Source: Sulfurovum sp.
GTDB taxonomy: Bacteria; Campylobacterota; Campylobacteria; Campylobacterales; Sulfurovaceae
Direction: 5' to 3'
Length of the DNA stretch: 9,039 nt
Assembly: GCA_015490315.1 (NCBI GenBank)
Contig: WFYB01000158.1
Location: 1-9,039 of the forward strand
In this document: one piece after another, positions 5,917 through 9,039 of the stretch
Layout of the letters: each line of letters begins with the position of its first letter
How positions within the stretch are numbered: position 1 is the stretch's first letter
The notes under the pieces: model-generated
Told to the model about the DNA's origin: nothing
Seen by the model: only the letters and a program-made list of their open reading frames with translations
Database searches by the model: none
Position numbers and translations under genes: made by a program

Positions 5917-6574
5917 GCACCTTCAGATAGACCTCGATATACTTCTCTTTCTCTTTGCGCCGGTACTGCATCACCCATCTTGGATGCGGCAGTACCTCTA
6001 TGGTGTCAAAGAAGTCATAGCGTGCATTGAGCTCTTTGAGATAGACAAGGTTTTTGCCCTGCCCTACTGTTGCGATACGGCGGATGACATTGGGGTATGC
6101 CATCTGTTTGCGAATACTCTCGACAATGAGCGGTTCGAAGTAGTGCAGTGTCGCTTTGTCATCGTAGTAGTTGTAGTTTTTGCCATTTCGTAGAAGTCCA
6201 AAGGGCAGTACTGTGGTAAAGAGAAAGTCACCGTAAAACATTTCAGGTTTACCATAGGCATCAACTACTTCGCAAATGAAGTTGGCACTGAGTTCGCTAC
6301 GCTTCTCAAGCGTGTTTGCGATGCCACACTTCTCTTCGATCAAAATAGGATCGGTAAAGCTGACACCTGTCAGCCCTGCACCATGCCTGCCCGGATTGAT
6401 CCCGAAAAGCAGCGTGCGTGGACGGGTATCGCTATAGTATTTTCCGTAAAATGCCTCCATCACTCGGCGTGTTTCGGGCTTGTCATAGGGGTAGATGATC
6501 TCTACCCCGTTGGGTGGATCGAAATCTTTTTGCAATGAGAAATAAAAGTCTAAAATCTGTTCTGAAAATTGCAT
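5885..6574 (-). CDS. SMUG2-like uracil-DNA glycosylase family protein
   Basis: A 229-residue cytosolic protein with the hallmark of the SMUG branch of the uracil-DNA glycosylase superfamily: LLFGINPGRHGAGLTGVSFTDP at about 55-76, corresponding to motif A of SMUG1 (GMNPGP-type), with N60 in the catalytic-asparagine position. A second motif, LPHPRWVMQYRR at 195-206, corresponds to the DNA-intercalating HP-containing motif B. The helix YFEPLIVESIRKQM lies between them. This matches the bacterial SMUG2/DUF4918 group, studied in Pedobacter heparinus, which excises uracil and related damaged bases to start base excision repair (established knowledge by family; activity here is inferred). The start at 6574 has only a weak ribosome binding site; it lies 27 bases after the YbhB-like gene and may depend on readthrough from it. 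The C-terminus overlaps the EamA gene tail to tail. Confidence 0.82.
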   Translation of the reverse strand: MQFSEQILDFYFSLQKDFDPPNGVEIIYPYDKPETRRVMEAFYGKYYSDTRPRTLLFGINPGRHGAGLTGVSFTDPILIEEKCGIANTLEKRSELSANFICEVVDAYGKPEMFYGDFLFTTVLPFGLLRNGKNYNYYDDKATLHYFEPLIVESIRKQMAYPNVIRRIATVGQGKNLVYLKELNARYDFFDTIEVLPHPRWVMQYRRKEKEKYIEVYLKVLRQLCACEDG

Positions 6575-6601
6575 GAATAATATTGATCCAGTTCTCTTTC
6601 A

Positions 6602-7126
6602 TTACCGACCATAATACGCCATAACACTCGCTTTGGCAATGGTATGCGCATTGATCATAAAGCCGGCAACAGGAGCGTTGGTATCAGGTTTTAGATCGAG
6701 TTTTGGCACATCTAGTGCATAAACGGTAAAAATATAACGGTGCGGTTTGTCGCCTTTTGGAGGGCAGGCACCGCCGAAACCGACGATACCATAATCATTT
6801 TGTATCTCTATAGCTCCTTTAGGCATATCCTTACCGGAAGCTCCTGTTCGGATTCTATTTTCGTCGGCGGGAATATTTACCACAATCCAATGCCACCATC
6901 CACTGCCGGTCGGTGCATCGGGGTCATAAACAGTAACAGCAAAACTTTTTGTACCTTTTGGGGCATCCTCCCAGCGAAGTTCCGGTGAGATATTTTTGCC
7001 GTTACAGCCAAAACCGCTAAACTCTTGTGCTTTTGTCAACTGTCCTTCAATATCGAAACTGCTAAGGGTAAAGTTTCCTGCTAAAATTGCTGCACTTGCC
7101 AGTATTGAGAATAGTAAATGTTTCAT
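6602..7126 (-). CDS. YbhB/YbcL family Raf kinase inhibitor-like (PEBP) protein, exported
   Basis: A 174-residue protein of the phosphatidylethanolamine-binding protein family. Residues 1-17 (MKHLLFSILASAAILAG) are a signal peptide, so the mature protein is probably periplasmic, as for E. coli YbcL; YbhB is cytosolic. The ligand-pocket motifs are intact: CNGKNISPELRW at 41-52, DPDAPTGSGWWHW at 68-80, and GGACPPKGDKPHRY at 118-131, followed by FTVYALD. Bacterial members bind small anionic ligands; their role is unclear, and the kinase inhibitor name derives from eukaryotic relatives. The start has AAAGGAG well spaced upstream and an extended -10 box. It is followed 27 bases later by the SMUG2-like gene, probably in one transcript, without an obvious functional link. 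Confidence 0.9.
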   Translation of the reverse strand: MKHLLFSILASAAILAGNFTLSSFDIEGQLTKAQEFSGFGCNGKNISPELRWEDAPKGTKSFAVTVYDPDAPTGSGWWHWIVVNIPADENRIRTGASGKDMPKGAIEIQNDYGIVGFGGACPPKGDKPHRYIFTVYALDVPKLDLKPDTNAPVAGFMINAHTIAKASVMAYYGR

Positions 7127-7146
7127 TGATTACTCCTTTTTTATTT

Positions 7147-7155
7147 ATCATAACA
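7147..7155 (-). promoter_or_regulatory. Extended -10 promoter for the YbhB-like gene
   Basis: The minus strand reads TGT-TATGAT, ending 20 bases before ATG 7126 and leaving a short leader that contains AAAGGAG. The surrounding 7127-7185 stretch is strongly AT-rich, which suits a Campylobacterota promoter lacking a -35. No GC-rich terminator stem for the preceding transglutaminase gene is visible in it. Confidence 0.5.
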
Positions 7156-7191
7156 TTTATTTTGATATAAATATATTTGGAGTTAGCTATT

Positions 7192-7776
7192 TCATATTTC
7201 TTCCTTTGATTGTATATCCGGGAAATGATAAATCATCTCCTCATAGCTTTTGTAGGTTTGCAGTGTCTCTACTACTTCAGCCAAAGGCTCAGGGTAATTG
7301 CCACTCAAGTCAAACTCATCTTCGCCGACTTCAAAAGCAAGTTTCTCATGTGGCGGGTCAAACTGTGCATCGACACCCTCTTTGTTACCGCGTGCATCGA
7401 CTCTGTACCAGCCGTAGTCTTTGAGATAGACCCAATTGAGTCCATGCAGACAGTAGATACCCGGCGTATACTCCGAACAACTCAGACGCTGATAGGAAAA
7501 CCCGCTCGGGATGCCATTGGCACGCAAAAGTGCGGCGAGCAGATGGCTCTTGGCGTAGCACCAGCCTGTGCGGTGTTCCAAGACTTCGGAGGCTTTGCAG
7601 GTGGTAATCTCATCTTTGGCATCCCCACTGTGGCGTATCTCGTCCCGGACATACTCAAAACAGCGTTTGGCAATGGCTGTATCGTCATGCAGCCCCTCTG
7701 CCAACCGCTTCGCCTCCGCCACTACAGCGGGATGATCGTAGTCGATGATCTCTGTGTATTGTAGATAGTTTTGCAT
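7192..7776 (-). CDS. Transglutaminase-like domain protein (probable cysteine protease/amidase)
   Basis: A 194-residue cytosolic protein of the transglutaminase-like superfamily. The catalytic triad is visible: C73 in RTGWCYAKSHLLAALLRANGIP, H111 in YCLHGLNWVYL, and D127 in WYRVDARGNK. The N-terminal helices (FEYVRDEIRHSGD, KASEVLEHRTG) match the usual approach to the cysteine. Bacterial members are mostly peptidases or amidases rather than protein cross-linkers; the substrate here is unknown. There is no signal peptide or membrane segment. The ATG at 7776 is the only plausible start, because a TAG lies two codons upstream in frame. There is no spaced ribosome binding site, and a near-consensus extended -10 box lies only five bases upstream, suggesting a leaderless mRNA. 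It is divergent from the MFS gene; no shared pathway is evident. Confidence 0.87.
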   Translation of the reverse strand: MQNYLQYTEIIDYDHPAVVAEAKRLAEGLHDDTAIAKRCFEYVRDEIRHSGDAKDEITTCKASEVLEHRTGWCYAKSHLLAALLRANGIPSGFSYQRLSCSEYTPGIYCLHGLNWVYLKDYGWYRVDARGNKEGVDAQFDPPHEKLAFEVGEDEFDLSGNYPEPLAEVVETLQTYKSYEEMIYHFPDIQSKEEI

Positions 7777-7781
7777 AGCCT

Positions 7782-7790
7782 ATTGTACCA
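7782..7790 (-). promoter_or_regulatory. Extended -10 promoter immediately before the transglutaminase-like gene
   Basis: The minus strand reads TGG-TACAAT, ending at 7782, with the A of the ATG at 7776. Transcription would normally begin about seven bases after the box, that is at or next to the start codon itself. Confidence 0.5.
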
Positions 7791-7803
7791 CATCAGCCAA
7801 ACA

Positions 7804-7812
7804 TGCTATCAT
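7804..7812 (+). promoter_or_regulatory. Extended -10 promoter for the MFS gene
   Basis: The bases read TGC-TATCAT. Transcription would start near 7819, after the in-frame ATG at 7803 and about 11 bases before the ATG at 7830. The box lies 14 bases from the oppositely directed one at 7782-7790. Confidence 0.4.
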
Positions 7813-7829
7813 ACAGGCAAAAAAAGCTC

Positions 7830-8984
7830 ATGACAAAACAAAACCCCCGACTTATTCAGATCGCGCTTTTGCTGGTGGCGACACTCGGTGTCATGTCCGG
7901 CATCACGGTCGTCTCATCGCTACCGCTGATCTCTCATACCTTTGCCGATATCCCCCATATCGCTTTTCTCTCCAAGATGATGCTCACCATCCCCTCTGTC
8001 GTGATCGCGCTCTTTTCACCGTTTGCGGGGCATATTGTCGATCGGTGGGGACGGCTGAAGCCGCTTTATACAGGCATCGCCCTCTTTGTGCTTGGCGGAA
8101 GCAGCGGATTTTATCTGCATGATTTTTACATCATCCTTGCCGGGCGTTCGGTGCTGGGCTTGGGTGTGGCGCTTATCATGACGAGCTCTACTGCGCTTAT
8201 TGGAGACTATTTTGATGAGCAGACACGTCACACATTTATGTCAAGGCAGGGAATGGCGGTGGCGCTGGGCGGCATCCTCTTTATCACGGCAGGCGGCGTG
8301 CTTGCCCAGATGCACTGGTCCTACCCCTTTGCAATCTATCTGCTTCCGCTGCTCTATGTACCTTTCTTGCTCAAAGCACTCTATGAGCCTGCAAAGCATA
8401 CCCATATCGCAGATGCCGAGCTTGAAAGCAGTCTGCTGCCGGTCTATATCACCGCATTTTTTGTGATGGTGCTTTTTTATATGCTGCCAACCCAGCTGCC
8501 CTACCTCATCGTCGATACCCTTGGCGGGGAACCAAGCAGTATAGGTTTCGTCATCGCTACAGCCATGCTTTTCAATGCACTCACCTCCATGCAGTATGCA
8601 CGCTTGAAAAAGCGCTTTGACTACCTGCAAATTTATGCCTTTACATTTCTGCTCTTTGCCACAGGGGTCTTTTTGATTGCCAGAGCAAACTCCATTGCCA
8701 CACTTTTCTTCGCTACGGTACCCATGGGTATGGCATTTGGACTGCTGCTGGTCAACACCAATGCCTGGTTCCTCTCCAAAGTCCCGCCGCACAAACGCGG
8801 CAAAGCCTCAGGCATCCTCACATCAAGCCTCTTTCTTGGTCAATTCTCTTCACCCCTGCTCTTCGAGCCTATCGTAAGTTGCTACGGTATACAGGGACTC
8901 TTTATGATCATCGCCTCTATTGCCCTTTTTATCGCAATGGTACTTTTCTACTTCTCATCCTCCTTTAGATACAATACGCCATAA
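7830..8984 (+). CDS. Major facilitator superfamily (MFS) transporter
   Basis: A 384-residue, twelve-helix inner-membrane secondary transporter. The first cytoplasmic loop holds the MFS motif A, GHIVDRWGRLKPLY at 67-80. Helix 4 has the motif-B arginine in GRSVLGLGVAL at 105-115 (R106). The central loop falls around residues 185-202, and the pseudo-repeat of motif A between helices 8 and 9 is reduced to YARLKKRFD. The loop KVPPHKRGKASGI at 317-329, before helix 11, is common in drug-efflux-like members. It resembles multidrug or small-metabolite exporters of the 12-helix group; the substrate is unknown. The frame also has an ATG at 7803, but that lies at an extended -10 box and has no ribosome binding site, so 7830 is preferred although its own site is also weak. 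The gene is divergent from the transglutaminase-like gene. Confidence 0.88.
   Translation: MTKQNPRLIQIALLLVATLGVMSGITVVSSLPLISHTFADIPHIAFLSKMMLTIPSVVIALFSPFAGHIVDRWGRLKPLYTGIALFVLGGSSGFYLHDFYIILAGRSVLGLGVALIMTSSTALIGDYFDEQTRHTFMSRQGMAVALGGILFITAGGVLAQMHWSYPFAIYLLPLLYVPFLLKALYEPAKHTHIADAELESSLLPVYITAFFVMVLFYMLPTQLPYLIVDTLGGEPSSIGFVIATAMLFNALTSMQYARLKKRFDYLQIYAFTFLLFATGVFLIARANSIATLFFATVPMGMAFGLLLVNTNAWFLSKVPPHKRGKASGILTSSLFLGQFSSPLLFEPIVSCYGIQGLFMIIASIALFIAMVLFYFSSSFRYNTP
8970..8975 (+). promoter_or_regulatory. Possible -10 box for the gene starting at 9008
   Basis: TACAAT inside the last codons of the MFS gene, in the context AGATACAAT that is also seen before the EamA gene. It lies 32 bases before the ATG at 9008. 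Support is limited to this match. Confidence 0.25.
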
Positions 8985-9007
8985 ATACAACAGAAGAGCT
9001 TCTAACC

Positions 9008-9039
9008 ATGCTAAATATGATGATCGGATTTTTCAAAGA
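9008..9039 (+). CDS. Start of an unidentified gene, partial (cut by window edge)
   Basis: An ATG at 9008, 23 bases after the MFS stop, opens a frame (MLNMMIGFFK) that stays open to the window end. The ribosome binding site is weak (GAAGAG about ten bases upstream). Ten codons do not allow identification. The call rests on spacing to the MFS gene and the possible -10 box upstream. Confidence 0.4.
   Translation, partial: MLNMMIGFFK

Noticed and set aside
8241..8792. Minus-strand open frame of 183 codons
   Set aside because: Antisense to the MFS gene; rich in K, H, C and Q, as expected from the complement of a hydrophobic membrane protein, with no family signature.
1..9039. Search for a new defence, mobile or biosynthetic system, CRISPR repeats, tRNA or riboswitch
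   Set aside because: No repeated spacers, transposase, integrase, nuclease-helicase pair, tRNA-like cloverleaf or long structured leader was found; gaps are short and the genes are mostly unrelated single units.

Overview
The window looks like an ordinary, densely packed chromosomal stretch of a mid-GC Campylobacterota member, probably a sulfur-oxidising Sulfurovum/Sulfurimonas-type bacterium. This placement is an inference. It rests on the general flavour of the proteins, AGGAG-type ribosome binding sites, and promoters that consist almost only of an extended -10 box (TGN-TANNAT) without a clear -35, as is typical for this phylum. There are no rRNA or tRNA genes, CRISPR arrays, insertion sequences or phage genes. 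No intergenic gap exceeds about 110 bases.

Layout. 1-1243 (minus): a two-gene operon encoding an SRPBCC/GyrI-like two-domain protein and, with a 4-base overlap, an exported DUF1566 protein cut by the window edge. 1244-1346: divergent promoter region. 1347-1895 (plus): a small cytosolic leucine-rich-repeat protein. 1896-2884 (minus): a DUF2237 protein followed by a TRIC/UPF0126 membrane protein. 2992-4362 (minus): a short DsbD (membrane electron-transfer domain plus thioredoxin domain). 4430-4984 (minus): a flavin-binding PNPOx-like split-barrel protein. 5041-5916 (plus): an EamA/DMT transporter with an in-frame stop at codon 3 after its best ribosome binding site. 5885-6574 (minus): a SMUG2-like uracil-DNA glycosylase overlapping the transporter tail to tail. 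6602-7126 (minus): an exported YbhB/YbcL (PEBP) protein. 7192-7776 (minus): a transglutaminase-like protein with a probably leaderless mRNA. 7830-8984 (plus): an MFS transporter. 9008-9039 (plus): the probable first codons of another gene.

How the genes relate. Most are single-gene units with their own promoters and unrelated housekeeping or accessory roles: redox (DsbD, PNPOx), transport (EamA, MFS, TRIC-like) and DNA repair (SMUG2). I see no multi-gene defence, secretion or biosynthetic system. The observations most worth following are the nonsense codon in the EamA gene, the leaderless-type start of the transglutaminase gene, the overlapping divergent promoters at 5011-5020, and the SRPBCC-GyrI/DUF1566 pair.
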